A stretch of 64,000 bases of DNA from Pseudomonas sp. ACM7 (GCF_004136015.1 NZ_CP024866.1:6185449-6249448), one strand, 5' to 3'; counted from the first letter of the stretch, positions 26,117 to 35,871 are shown. Numbers and translations are program-made. Notes: generated by a model not told the origin, from the sequence alone.

Positions 26117-27646
26117 TTATTTTAGGCGCAGACGCCGAGCCAGTTTGTGCAGGTTGCTGGGATCGACTTCCAGAATCCGCGCGGCGCTGGCCCAGTTCTG
26201 CCCGGACAGGCTCAAGGCCTGGAGAATTTTCTTGCGCTGGTAATCGTCGACCGCTTCACCCAGGGGCTGGAACGGCTCATCAGCCGTAACGTCCAGGGGA
26301 CTTTCGACGACCGCGCCCTGCCCGCCCATGGCACTGTCGAGGTCGAGAATCTCGGGTTCCAGCGTCATGATCAGGGTGCGACTCGTGCCGCGACTGAGCT
26401 GCTTCAATGCGGCTCGGCTGATCACATGTTCCAGCTCCCGCACGTTGCCCGGCCAGCTGTACGTCAGCAGCGCTCGCTCGGCCGTCGGCGACAGACGCAA
26501 ACCGCGCAGACCGAGCCGCGTCCGATTGAGTTCAAGAAAATGCCCGGCCAGCATCAACACATCGTTACCCCGCTCGCGTAGCGGCGGAATCGGCACCGGG
26601 TACACCGAGAGCCGGTGATACAGATCGGCCCGAAACAAGCCGTCGCGGATGCTGTCCGGCAGGTGCCGGTTGGTCGCAGCGATGATTCGCACATCGACAT
26701 GCAACGGTTTGTCGGCGCCGAGGCGCTGGATCTCGCCGTTCTGCAGGGTGCGCAGCAGCTTCGCTTGCACGGCCAATGGCAACTCACCGACTTCGTCGAG
26801 AAACAGCGTGCCACCGTTGGCCGCATCGAAACGTCCGGCACGGTCGCTGGTGGCGCCGGAAAATGCGCCTTTGACATGGCCGAACAATTCACTCTCTGCC
26901 AGAGACTCCGGCAACGCGGCGCAGTTGACCTGCACCAGCGGCTTATGACTGCGGCGCGACAAACGATGCAAGCGCCTTGCGAACAATTCTTTGCCGACGC
27001 CGGTCTCGCCCAGCAGCAACACCGGCAGCTCGGAATCGGCCAGTACGTCCAGTTCATTGAGCAACTGATGCAGCACCTCACTCTGCCCGAGGATTTCGCC
27101 CTCATCCGCTGGCCGCCGCACGTCTTGAATATCGCTGCGGGACAAGCGCAGGCTGCGGTTTTCCTGCTCAAGCCGGGTGACTCGCACGGCGGCTTCGATC
27201 TGCAAGGTGCAGCGCTTGAGTTCTTCCCGCGCACGGCTGTCGAAGGTCCCGGCGTGCAGCGCATCAAGGGTGATTGCACCCCAGATCCGCCCCTCCACAT
27301 ACAGGCTTACGCCCATGCAGTCGTGCACTGGCATCGGTTCGCCGGCGTGATTGTCGAGCAAGCCGTCATAGGGATCCGGCAGGCGACTGTCGGGTTCGAA
27401 CCAGGTGGGTTCGCGCGACGCCATGATCGCCGCCAGCCGCGGATGCTGGGCGATGACAAACCGGCGCCCCAACGCTTCATGCACCAGCCCGACCGTCGCG
27501 ACCGGCCTGAGGCTGTCGTCATCCAGACGCAACAACCCCACGGCGCCACTGTTGAAGTACTCGCGCAGGGTCTGGACCAATCGTTGCAACCGCACGGCAT
27601 TGGGCAACTCGACAATCAGGTCGGCCGCCAGGCTTTCACGCAGCAT
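26117..27646 (-). CDS. norR: NO-responsive sigma-54 activator NorR
   Basis: A 509-residue enhancer-binding protein. The N-terminal GAF domain (1-160) holds the acidic residues that bind the sensing iron in E. coli NorR, here in DPYDGL (91-96) and TLDAL (126-130). The AAA+ domain has Walker A GETGVGKE (213-220), the sigma-54 contact loop GAFSGA (260-265; Ser replaces the usual Thr) and Walker B LFLDEVGE. A Fis-type HTH ends the protein. It is divergent from ytfE; three NorR-type sites begin next to its own ATG. Confidence 0.92.
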   Translation of the reverse strand: MLRESLAADLIVELPNAVRLQRLVQTLREYFNSGAVGLLRLDDDSLRPVATVGLVHEALGRRFVIAQHPRLAAIMASREPTWFEPDSRLPDPYDGLLDNHAGEPMPVHDCMGVSLYVEGRIWGAITLDALHAGTFDSRAREELKRCTLQIEAAVRVTRLEQENRSLRLSRSDIQDVRRPADEGEILGQSEVLHQLLNELDVLADSELPVLLLGETGVGKELFARRLHRLSRRSHKPLVQVNCAALPESLAESELFGHVKGAFSGATSDRAGRFDAANGGTLFLDEVGELPLAVQAKLLRTLQNGEIQRLGADKPLHVDVRIIAATNRHLPDSIRDGLFRADLYHRLSVYPVPIPPLRERGNDVLMLAGHFLELNRTRLGLRGLRLSPTAERALLTYSWPGNVRELEHVISRAALKQLSRGTSRTLIMTLEPEILDLDSAMGGQGAVVESPLDVTADEPFQPLGEAVDDYQRKKILQALSLSGQNWASAARILEVDPSNLHKLARRLRLK

Positions 27647-27703
27647 GGTAGTTATTACCCTCTATGGTTGGATTAACCCTAATGCGTCCGGGTGCCTATC
27701 ACC
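27647..27703. promoter_or_regulatory. Three NorR binding sites upstream of ytfE/dnrN
   Basis: GGT-N7-ACC occurs three times: 27647-27659, 27666-27678 and 27691-27703. GGT-N7-ACC is the NorR core described in Ralstonia eutropha, where three copies are required. Distances from their starts to the -24 element at 27744 are 97, 78 and 53. One imperfect IHF-like site (TTTCAATACGTTA) lies between, at 27727-27739. Confidence 0.8.
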
Positions 27704-27743
27704 ACAACTAAAAAATAAGTGATATTTTTCAATACGTTAAATA

Positions 27744-27759
27744 TGGCATGCCGGGTGCA
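27744..27759 (+). promoter_or_regulatory. Sigma-54 promoter of ytfE/dnrN
   Basis: TGGCATG-CCGG-GTGCA matches the -24/-12 consensus (TGGCACG-N4-TTGCA) with correct spacing, 42 bases before the ytfE ATG. Confidence 0.8.
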
Positions 27760-27801
27760 ATGAACTTGGGGAACCGTTGAAATCCAAACAAGGAACCCCT
27801 G

Positions 27802-28476
27802 ATGAGCCTGACCCTACTGGAACAAAGCCTCGGCCAACTGGCTTGCGACATTCCCGGCGCCACGCGGATTTTCCACACCTTCAAACTGGACTTCTGTTGT
27901 GGCGGGCATAAAAGCCTGCGCGAAGCAGCCGCTGGCAAAGACCTCGATCCGCTCCTGATTGCCGATGCGCTGCACCGACTGCAAGACACCGGCGAAACCC
28001 AACACGACTGGCGCAACGAACCGTCGGAGCTATTGATCGCCCACCTTCTGGCGCGCTACCACGCCCGCCATCGCGAGCAACTGCCGGAACTGATCCGCCT
28101 GGCCCGTCGCGTCGAGCAGGTCCACGGTGCGCGCAGCAGCTGCCCCAACGGACTGGCGGATCTGCTGACCGACATTCAACAAGAACTCGAAGGCCACATG
28201 CTCAAGGAAGAACAAGTGTTGTTCCCGATGCTGCAACAGGGCATCGGTCCTCAGGCCGCTCCGCCGATCCAGGTGCTGCGCTTTGAACATGATCAACATG
28301 GCGAAGCATTGGAAAGGCTGCTCGCACTGACCAACAACATCACCCCGCCGCCCGATGCCTGTAACACCTGGCGAGCCCTTTATCGTGGGCTGCTGGAGTT
28401 TCGTGATGACCTGATGCAACACATCCATCTGGAAAACAACGTGTTGTTTGTTAACGCCTTGAACCGTCGTCACTGA
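27802..28476 (+). CDS. ytfE: Iron-sulfur cluster repair / NO-responsive di-iron protein (YtfE/DnrN/ScdA)
   Basis: A 224-residue di-iron protein that repairs nitrosylated or oxidised Fe-S clusters. The N-terminal ScdA motif is DFCCGG (C32, C33). The hemerythrin-like domain carries the iron-ligating His in HLLARYH, EGHMLKEE, FEHDQHG and HIHLENN. NorA of R. eutropha, the classic NorR target, is of this family. GGAACC gives a moderate ribosome site. NorR/sigma-54 control is clear from the upstream elements. Confidence 0.92.
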   Translation: MSLTLLEQSLGQLACDIPGATRIFHTFKLDFCCGGHKSLREAAAGKDLDPLLIADALHRLQDTGETQHDWRNEPSELLIAHLLARYHARHREQLPELIRLARRVEQVHGARSSCPNGLADLLTDIQQELEGHMLKEEQVLFPMLQQGIGPQAAPPIQVLRFEHDQHGEALERLLALTNNITPPPDACNTWRALYRGLLEFRDDLMQHIHLENNVLFVNALNRRH

Positions 28477-28495
28477 TCGATTGCCGCTCACACCC

Positions 28496-28529
28496 AACCC
28501 GCGCCAGCCCACCGGTTGACGCGGGTTTT
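28496..28529. terminator. Bidirectional terminator between ytfE and the convergent membrane-protein gene
   Basis: AACCCGCG and CGCGGGTT form a hairpin with a 16-base loop, with T residues on the plus side and a run of A on the other. Confidence 0.55.
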
Positions 28530-28551
28530 GTCTGTCAGGGACGGCGGGCGA

Positions 28552-28992
28552 TCAACCGTGCCAATAGAACATGGCCTTGGCCAGGATCACGATCAACACC
28601 ATGTGCCCGAGGATGCTGCGGCGAATCCAGCTGGCGCGGGTCGCGGTCAGTCGTGCGCTTTTCAGCCAATACGCCAGCAGGAAGTAATGGCCGATGATGC
28701 TCAGGGCCAGAACGATCTTCAGGCTCAGTAATGTGCCAAAACTGCTGGCCAGCGGCTGACTCAATACGCCACGGTGTTGCCACGCCAGGCTGATGCCGGC
28801 GCCATACAACAGCAACACCACGCCATGCAGCACCTTGCGCGAACGCACTGCAATCGCTTGATCTGCGGTCGATTGCGCGGCATCCGCCAACTGCTGGCGG
28901 GCGCGGTGCCAGATCACCACCTCGAAAAACAGCGTGCCGATGAAGGCAATCGCCGCCAGCAAGTGGGTGACCAGTAAAAAGGGATATAACAC
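28552..28992 (-). CDS. CopD-like membrane protein, denitrification-linked (paralogue 1)
   Basis: A 146-residue protein with four predicted membrane helices and His residues near membrane ends (HLLAAIAFIGTLFFE, HYFLLAYWL, GHMVLIVILAKAMFYWHG). The GTG start at 28992 follows GGAGG-like sequence. It lies 25 bases downstream of nnrS and is probably cotranscribed. A clear paralogue (58904-59347), sharing FIGT..FE, ASSFGTLL.LKI and the C-terminal motif, is behind its own DNR-type box. The His pattern suggests b-heme or copper; the function is unknown. Confidence 0.75.
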   Translation of the reverse strand: MLYPFLLVTHLLAAIAFIGTLFFEVVIWHRARQQLADAAQSTADQAIAVRSRKVLHGVVLLLYGAGISLAWQHRGVLSQPLASSFGTLLSLKIVLALSIIGHYFLLAYWLKSARLTATRASWIRRSILGHMVLIVILAKAMFYWHG

Positions 28993-29017
28993 CGGCAGCC
29001 TCCATCAATTCACTTGC

Positions 29018-30208
29018 TTAGCCTGGATGGCCGTCCACCCGGGCTCGCAGCAGCATCGGCCCATAGCGCCAGGCGTACAGCGCAAACGCCAGCGCCCAAC
29101 ACAGACCGGCCAGCCACAACGCAGGCAGGGGAAAGAACAGGATCAACACGACCCGGCTCAAGCACGCCAGGTTGAGCAAAATGAACGCCAAAGTCATGCC
29201 CGACGGCGGCTCCAGCGCTCGGCCGGTATGCCCCAGGCTGACCCGCGCGATCATCGCCAACACCAGGCCGCCCATGGCGCCGATCGTCAGGCAATGCACC
29301 GCCAGACTCGAGTTAATCGGCACACCGAAATGCCACAGCGCCATTGCGAGACAGGCCACCGCCAACCAGGCATACGCCAGGTACAACGACCACAGCAGCG
29401 GCACGCGCCAGAGGGCGCGATCATGCCAGCGAACCAGACGCACCAGATGCAAGGCGGCCAGCACGGCGAACAACAGGCCCACCCAGAGATTGGGGTCAAG
29501 CGCAGGTCCGGCGGCATACAACAACGCCACCAGCGGTGAGCCAATCAGCAGCAGCCAATCCAGCCACGGCCAGGGGGTAACGCCTTCGACCTTGCCGAGG
29601 CCGCGCTGGATGAAGAACGGAATGACCCGCCCGCCGATCAACCCCATCATCGCCGCCACCAGCCAGAGGCCGGTCAGCACGCCTTGACGCTGCCAGCCTT
29701 CATGACCTTCGACCAGGCCGTACAGGGACAACCCGTCGGCCGCCGCTAACAACAGCAGCACCACCGCAATCGGGTAGTTACGTGTCTGCCGCACCTTCCA
29801 CAGGGTGAAACCCATGAGCGCGGCCACCGCCAGCGGGAACGCCAATTCCAGTACCGCAAGCACCGGCCACGGAGCATTGACCAGCCAGGCCGCGCGCGCC
29901 AACAACCACAGCAATGCCAGCGCGGCCAGGGGTCGCCCGCTGATGCCGGGACGACCGGTCCAGGTTTGCACGGCCGTCAGCAGAAAACCCGCGATGATCG
30001 CCAAGCCGAACCCGAACAACAATTCGTGTCGATGCCAGCCCAGCCAGCCACCCGCCGGCTGCCAGCCGGAAAGCGCACCACTGAAGGCGGCGAGCCAGAC
30101 TGGAATGACCAGCACCGCCAGCAGGCAGCCGGCGAGGAAAAATGGCCGAAAGGCCAAACGTAACAGCGGTGCGATGGCCATCGCTTTACGGCGGTCGAGC
30201 ACTTGCAT
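29018..30208 (-). CDS. nnrS: NO-response membrane heme protein NnrS
   Basis: A 396-residue protein with about twelve hydrophobic helices and the NnrS features RPFFLAG near the start, GWHRHELLFGF, GGRVIPFF and LAVHCLTIGAMGG. NnrS binds heme and copper and protects cells from NO-related stress; it is not a reductase itself. The length equals the ORF396 described beside nir/nor genes in P. stutzeri. A DNR-type box lies ~100 bases upstream; AAAGGAG precedes the ATG. Confidence 0.92.
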   Translation of the reverse strand: MQVLDRRKAMAIAPLLRLAFRPFFLAGCLLAVLVIPVWLAAFSGALSGWQPAGGWLGWHRHELLFGFGLAIIAGFLLTAVQTWTGRPGISGRPLAALALLWLLARAAWLVNAPWPVLAVLELAFPLAVAALMGFTLWKVRQTRNYPIAVVLLLLAAADGLSLYGLVEGHEGWQRQGVLTGLWLVAAMMGLIGGRVIPFFIQRGLGKVEGVTPWPWLDWLLLIGSPLVALLYAAGPALDPNLWVGLLFAVLAALHLVRLVRWHDRALWRVPLLWSLYLAYAWLAVACLAMALWHFGVPINSSLAVHCLTIGAMGGLVLAMIARVSLGHTGRALEPPSGMTLAFILLNLACLSRVVLILFFPLPALWLAGLCWALAFALYAWRYGPMLLRARVDGHPG

Positions 30209-30304
30209 AAAGCCACTCCTTTACCTTGCTGCTGACCTGACGCTAACCCACACGCGTCGAAGTAAGTCCGGGGGCAATGATCGGGTATTGGCGATCAATT
30301 GCCT

Positions 30305-30318
30305 TTGTCGCAGATCAA
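30305..30318. promoter_or_regulatory. DNR/ANR-like box upstream of nnrS
   Basis: TTGTCGCAGATCAA has a perfect right half and two mismatches in the left half, about 100 bases upstream of the nnrS ATG. Confidence 0.5.
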
Positions 30319-30378
30319 GTGTGCAAGGGACGTGCCCCGCAGCTTTCTCGTTTTCCAGTGGCGAGGGAGTTTGCCCTT

Positions 30379-30467
30379 GTGGGAGCGAGCTTGCTCGCGA
30401 TGACAGCGGTACATTCAGCATCAATGTCGGCTGACCCGCCGCTATCGCGAGCAAGCTCGCTCCCACA
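30379..30467. repeat. REP doublet (REPIN), GCGAGC subtype
   Basis: Inverted REP units between the divergent nnrS promoter and the NorR sites ahead of dnr. It separates the two control regions. Confidence 0.85.
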
Positions 30468-30483
30468 GGGGTGATCGGCTCAG

Positions 30484-30540
30484 GGTACAAATGACCCTTT
30501 AATGGTTATTTAAACCATAAAGCGTGTGGTCGTTTTTACC
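30484..30540. promoter_or_regulatory. Three NorR binding sites upstream of the small ORF and dnr
   Basis: GGT-N7-ACC occurs at 30484-30496, 30504-30516 and 30528-30540. Distances to the -24 element at 30581 are 97, 77 and 53, almost exactly those at the ytfE promoter (97, 78, 53). The middle site is also a perfect ATGGTT/AACCAT inverted repeat. Confidence 0.8.
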
Positions 30541-30580
30541 CTCTTATCTGACAACCCTAATAAACAAGGGCCTCCAGGCA

Positions 30581-30596
30581 TGGCCCGCGTCTTGCT
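30581..30596 (+). promoter_or_regulatory. Sigma-54 promoter ahead of the small ORF and dnr
   Basis: TGGCCCG-CGTC-TTGCT matches -24/-12 with correct spacing. A start near 30608 would give a 43-base leader to the 29-codon gene at 30651. Confidence 0.8.
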
Positions 30597-30650
30597 CAAG
30601 CTTTCAGCAATCAAAAAAACCTTGATCCCTCTCGATCCCCAGGAGTCGTC

Positions 30651-30740
30651 ATGAAAAAAGTCATCCAGCCACTGGCCTGGTTTGTGGTGTTGACCTCGGT
30701 TCTGGCGTTGGCCAGCGGCGTCTCACTGGGCCTCGTTTGA
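30651..30740 (+). CDS. Small hydrophobic peptide (29 aa) upstream of dnr
   Basis: Twenty-nine codons from ATG to TGA, with AGGAG six bases before the start. The product starts MKKVIQPLAW and then runs as one uncharged hydrophobic helix to the end, so it should be a single-span membrane peptide with a positive cytoplasmic N-terminus. It is the first gene after the NorR/sigma-54 promoter and 41 bases before dnr. It could be a leader peptide for dnr expression or a subunit-like small protein. No function is known to me. Confidence 0.6.
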   Translation: MKKVIQPLAWFVVLTSVLALASGVSLGLV

Positions 30741-30781
30741 CTTGATCGCCATCCCCTCCTCAATCCTCAGGATGAATTCTT

Positions 30782-31465
30782 ATGGTGCTTCATCGCGTCC
30801 ATCACCAGATTCTGCGCAGTCATCACTTGTTCGAGCCGTTGAACGAAGAACAGCTGGATGAATTGATGAGTACCAGCCACTTGTTGAGCATCGACAAAGG
30901 CGAACCGCTGTTCCGTCAGGGCGAGCCGGCAGACTCGTTTTATTTCATCATTGCCGGGGCGGTAAAAATCTACCGACTGACACCGGATGGGCAGGAGAAA
31001 GTGTTCGAGGTGATCAGCGATCGGCAAACCTTCGCCGAGGCGATGATGCTGATGGACACCCCGAACTATGTGGCCTCGGCCGAAGCGATCTGCCCGACTC
31101 AGCTCTATCGGTTATCCAACAACACCTACATGCGCCTGCTGCAGAGCAATAGTCGACTGACCTTTGCGCTGCTTGGCAAGCTCTGCGTTCGCCTGCATCA
31201 ACGGGTCAACGAAATCGAAACCCTGTCCCTGAAAAACGCCACCCACCGGGTCGTGCGCTATCTGCTGACGCAGCTGGTGCGCCAGCAAACCGTTGACAGC
31301 CAATTCGAACTGCCGATGGCCAAGCAATTGATTGCCGGGCATCTGTCGATCCAGCCGGAAACCTTTTCGCGGATTATCCGTCGCCTGATCGATGAAAAAA
31401 TCATCACCCAGGACGGCCGCCAGATCGCCATTCTCGATCGTCTGCGCCTGGAACAGTTCGAGTGA
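30782..31465 (+). CDS. dnr: Denitrification regulator DNR (Crp/Fnr family)
   Basis: A 227-residue NO-responsive activator of nir, nor and nos genes. The sensor beta-barrel spans about 15-135, followed by a dimer helix and an HTH with recognition helix in QPETFSRIIRRL; the N-terminal Fe-S cysteines of ANR are absent. AGGA lies nine bases before the ATG. It is followed with a 4-base overlap region by dnrP. The region before it holds NorR sites and a sigma-54 promoter rather than an ANR box. Confidence 0.88.
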   Translation: MVLHRVHHQILRSHHLFEPLNEEQLDELMSTSHLLSIDKGEPLFRQGEPADSFYFIIAGAVKIYRLTPDGQEKVFEVISDRQTFAEAMMLMDTPNYVASAEAICPTQLYRLSNNTYMRLLQSNSRLTFALLGKLCVRLHQRVNEIETLSLKNATHRVVRYLLTQLVRQQTVDSQFELPMAKQLIAGHLSIQPETFSRIIRRLIDEKIITQDGRQIAILDRLRLEQFE

Positions 31466-31470
31466 GTGCC

Positions 31471-31662
31471 ATGCCCGTCTGTTTGTATTGCCAACACGTA
31501 AACCCTGCGCAAGAAACCGAGTGCCGCCAATGCGGCATGCCCCTGCCGGCATTCGCCGCACAGGCGGGGGAACGCCGGCTGCGCCGATTCATGTGGTTCT
31601 GCATCGGCCTGACGATTTTCTGCGTGACGATGTTTTTCTGGCTGCCGCGCAGCATCTCCTGA
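31471..31662 (+). CDS. dnrP: DnrP-type zinc-ribbon membrane protein
   Basis: A 63-residue protein with a zinc ribbon at the N-terminus (CLYCQH, then CRQCGMPLP) and one membrane helix near residues 40-58. It begins six bases after the dnr stop; an in-frame GTG at 31462 overlapping that stop is an alternative start. A protein of this kind is named DnrP in other pseudomonads. No biochemical role is established. Confidence 0.7.
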   Translation: MPVCLYCQHVNPAQETECRQCGMPLPAFAAQAGERRLRRFMWFCIGLTIFCVTMFFWLPRSIS

Positions 31663-31671
31663 AGACACACA

Positions 31672-31823
31672 GTCCCCTGTAGCAGCTGGCGAAGCCTGCG
31701 TTCGGCTGCGAAGCAGTCGTAAATCCTGAGTCCCGTTTTTATCTGACACACCGCGTGGACTGGGTTTACGACTGCTTCGCAGCCGAACGCAGCCTCGCAG
31801 GCTCGGCAGCTGCTACAGGGGAC
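31672..31823. repeat. Inverted repeat element, GTAGCAGCTGGCGAAGC family, copy A
   Basis: GTCCCCTGTAGCAGCTG at the left is mirrored by CAGCTGCTACAGGGGAC at the right, with further paired blocks (GACTGCTTCGCAGCCGAACG). It sits between the convergent dnrP and norD and is likely to act as their common boundary. Two other copies occur at 43154 and 55881. Confidence 0.8.
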
Positions 31824-31831
31824 CGTATCCA

Positions 31832-33673
31832 TCACGGCTGGGTCAGCTGGCGATACAACTGCGGCAAGCGCAGGGGTAATTGCTCGGGCTGGCGGATCAA
31901 GGTATAGCCATTGGCGCCGAACATGTAAGGCAGGTAATCCCCGGCCTCGCGATCAATCGTGATACAGAACGGCGTCAACCCCTGACGCCGCGCCTCCAGC
32001 ACCGCTTCGCGGGTGTCTTCAACGCCGTAGCGCCCCTCATACAGATCCAGATCATTCGGTTTGCCATCCGTCAGCAGCAGTAACAGTTTGCTGCGTCGTT
32101 TGCTCTTGCCCAGCAGTTGGGTAGCGTGGCGAATGGCAGCACCCATGCGCGTGTAATAACCCGGTTTCAGCCCTTGAATGCGACCGCGGGTGTTGTCGTC
32201 ATAACGCTGGGTGAAGGATTTGAGTTCCTGCATGCGCACTTGATGACGACGCAGCGAGGAAAACCCGTACAGGGCGAAATCATCGCCGAGCACCGACAGG
32301 GTTTCGCCGAACAGCAGCAAACTGTCGCGGATCACATCAATCACCCGATGCTCATCGTTCAAGTGCGCGTCGGTGGACATCGACACATCGGCCAGCAACA
32401 GGCACGCCAGGTCGCGGCGCGTCTGCCGCTGTTCCATGAACAGACCGCGTTCCGCACACTGGCCATGCTCGCGTTCAACGTGAAAATCCAGCCAGGCTTG
32501 CATGTCCAGTTCAGACCCTTGAGGTTGCTGGCGTAACCATTGGCGGTCATTGCGCAATTGCTCGAACTGGCGGCGCAGACGGTGCGCCGAGGATTTCAGA
32601 CGTGGCGGCAGTGGCTGCGCCTCACAATCGCGGGGCACCATCATTTGCAGATTGACGAAGGCGTCCTGCATCTGTTGTTTGCGATAGTCCCACTCCGGCA
32701 ACTTGATGCCTTCGCCCAGGGGAATATCGTCAACATCGGCGGGCGGCAAATCCAGGTGCAGCTTGAGGCCGCCGCCCTTGCGCAGACGGGTGCGCGACAG
32801 GCTCAACTCGTCCAGGTCCTCGGCGACTCTGGCCGCGTCCGGGTCTTCGCTGTCGTCTGACCAGCGATCCAGGTCGACGTGTTCGGTCCAGCTGAACAGG
32901 TTCTCCAGGCGCACGATCAGCAACCCGCCGTCGCGGCTGCCATCATCGATCCGCCTGGCGCGTTTGCTTGCGCCTTTCTGTTCGCCGGGCGGGGGCGTCA
33001 GAGTCTCTTCCGACTCGTCCCCCAGGTCGGCAGCCTGCGGACTCGCGAGGTTTTGCGGCGGGTACAACCACAGCGGCAGCGGCCAGGCGGCCCGTTCGCT
33101 GCGGGGAAAATGTTCGACACTGCCCGGCTCGCGTAGCGCCTGGCATAACGCCCGTTCCAGCGCAGCTTCGCCGGGGTTCAATGTTGCCGGATCCGGGCGA
33201 AGTTGCAGATGAGCATCGACCAAACGTTTGTACCGGGCACACAACGCGGGATAGCACCGCAACAGCTGTTGCGTCCAGCGTTGATTGTCCCGACCCCAGT
33301 GCCGCATTTGACCGGCCTGGGCTGCCAGCAGCGCGAGCCAACGATAGAGTTCCTCGTTCAGTGCAACTTCAGGAAAGACCGCAAGGTTCGACGGCAGACG
33401 AAGGTTGGTCTCGTCGCACCACGCCAAGGGCACTTGCTTGCAGGTGCCGGCGATCTGCTGCAGCACGTTGCGTCGCAACAGCAGATCGCGGTCGCTGGCG
33501 GCTTCGACACCGATGCCGCTGGCGCCGCCCATGGCGCGAAACAGCAGCGCCAGCGGTCGTTGCTGGCTGGCCAGTTCGACGCGTGCTTCGGGGAAGTCCG
33601 GGCTGGCGCGCCGGGTGATGAAACGATGCCAGACGCTGCCTACCCACTCTTCCAGTTCGATAGTAAAGGCCAC
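31832..33673 (-). CDS. norD: Nitric oxide reductase activation protein NorD
   Basis: A 613-residue protein with a C-terminal VWA domain. The MIDAS motif DVSMSTD is near residue 430, followed by LLLTDGKPNDLDLYEGRYG. NorD works with the AAA+ NirQ/NorQ to activate cytochrome c NO reductase, probably by inserting a metal. The start appears to be GTG at 33673 with AGGG upstream. It follows norB after a 79-base gap that holds a terminator-like hairpin. Confidence 0.92.
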   Translation of the reverse strand: MAFTIELEEWVGSVWHRFITRRASPDFPEARVELASQQRPLALLFRAMGGASGIGVEAASDRDLLLRRNVLQQIAGTCKQVPLAWCDETNLRLPSNLAVFPEVALNEELYRWLALLAAQAGQMRHWGRDNQRWTQQLLRCYPALCARYKRLVDAHLQLRPDPATLNPGEAALERALCQALREPGSVEHFPRSERAAWPLPLWLYPPQNLASPQAADLGDESEETLTPPPGEQKGASKRARRIDDGSRDGGLLIVRLENLFSWTEHVDLDRWSDDSEDPDAARVAEDLDELSLSRTRLRKGGGLKLHLDLPPADVDDIPLGEGIKLPEWDYRKQQMQDAFVNLQMMVPRDCEAQPLPPRLKSSAHRLRRQFEQLRNDRQWLRQQPQGSELDMQAWLDFHVEREHGQCAERGLFMEQRQTRRDLACLLLADVSMSTDAHLNDEHRVIDVIRDSLLLFGETLSVLGDDFALYGFSSLRRHQVRMQELKSFTQRYDDNTRGRIQGLKPGYYTRMGAAIRHATQLLGKSKRRSKLLLLLTDGKPNDLDLYEGRYGVEDTREAVLEARRQGLTPFCITIDREAGDYLPYMFGANGYTLIRQPEQLPLRLPQLYRQLTQP

Positions 33674-33697
33674 GACATTTGCCCTTTTTGGTAAACC

Positions 33698-33728
33698 AAA
33701 AAAACGGCCCGCTGTATCAGCCGGGCCG
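33698..33728 (-). terminator. Terminator-like hairpin between norB and norD
   Basis: On the minus strand CGGCCCG...CGGGCCG is followed by seven T residues. It should reduce transcription from norCB into norD. Confidence 0.7.
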
Positions 33729-33752
33729 ACCTTTTCTAGCCGTTACACCGGC

Positions 33753-35183
<1,431 letters not shown>

Positions 35184-35624
35184 TTAGCCCTCCTTGTTTG
35201 GCGGCCAGCCATTGGTGTTGATTTTCGAGCTCCATTTGAGGAACTCGGCGATGTCATCCACCTCCTGTTCACTCAACTTGAACTGAGGCATCGCGCGCCG
35301 GCCCGGTACGCCCAGTGGCTGCATTTTCATCCAGGCATGCAGGAAGGGTTTGAAGCCCGCTTCTCCGCCGCGCCGCTGGAACACGTTGCCCAGCTCAGGC
35401 GCGAAGTAGGCGCCCTCGCCCAGCAGCGTGTGGCAGCCGATGCAATTGTTTTGCTCCCAGACCAACTTGCCGCGCACCACTGACTCGGTGAGCTGCGCTT
35501 CATTGCTGCGGGCCGGAAAGGTCTGTTCCGTGTGATAGGTCAAGGCCAGGAATATCAGGAAGAAGAAAATGCTTCCCCCGAAGTAGATATTCCTGGCCAT
35601 GCCTTTGGTGAAGGTCTCTGACAT
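35184..35624 (-). CDS. norC: Nitric oxide reductase cytochrome c subunit NorC
   Basis: Membrane-anchored c-type cytochrome feeding electrons to NorB. The 146 residues match the P. aeruginosa length. One N-terminal helix (14-32) is followed by the heme motif CIGCH at 61-65; the axial Met lies in RRAMPQF. The ATG at 35624 follows GAGGAAG. A perfect DNR-type box stands upstream. Confidence 0.95.
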   Translation of the reverse strand: MSETFTKGMARNIYFGGSIFFFLIFLALTYHTEQTFPARSNEAQLTESVVRGKLVWEQNNCIGCHTLLGEGAYFAPELGNVFQRRGGEAGFKPFLHAWMKMQPLGVPGRRAMPQFKLSEQEVDDIAEFLKWSSKINTNGWPPNKEG

Positions 35625-35681
35625 GGTCGCTTCCTCTTTGCTTGGCCCGTCCATGATAGGAAGCGAAGGGTTGAAACCTGC

Positions 35682-35695
35682 TTGATGGCGATCAA
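35682..35695. promoter_or_regulatory. DNR/ANR box of norCB
   Basis: Perfect TTGATGGCGATCAA, centred about 41 bases from a predicted start near 35647; the -10 TATCAT lies at 35658-35653 on the minus strand. Confidence 0.85.
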
Positions 35696-35742
35696 GAAAG
35701 GCAGATGGTTTTGGTCGGGTATAGATCGTATGGCTGACGAAG

Positions 35743-35844
35743 ATCCAATGTGGGAGCGAGCTTGCTCGCGATGGCGGTCTGACAGTCGACGAAGATGTTG
35801 AATGTTATGACCCCATCGCGAGCAAGCTCGCTCCCACATTGGAT
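35743..35844. repeat. REP doublet (REPIN), GCGAGC subtype
   Basis: Paired REP units with long matching ends (ATCCAATGTGGGAGCGAGC and complement). It separates the end of nirQ-norE-norF from the norC promoter. Confidence 0.85.
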
Positions 35845-35871
35845 TTGCGGTGTTTTACAGACGGTGTTCCT

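Noticed and set aside
30621..30636. TTGATCCCTCTCGAT as an ANR box upstream of dnr
   Set aside because: The right half does not match ATCAA, and it lies downstream of the sigma-54 start.
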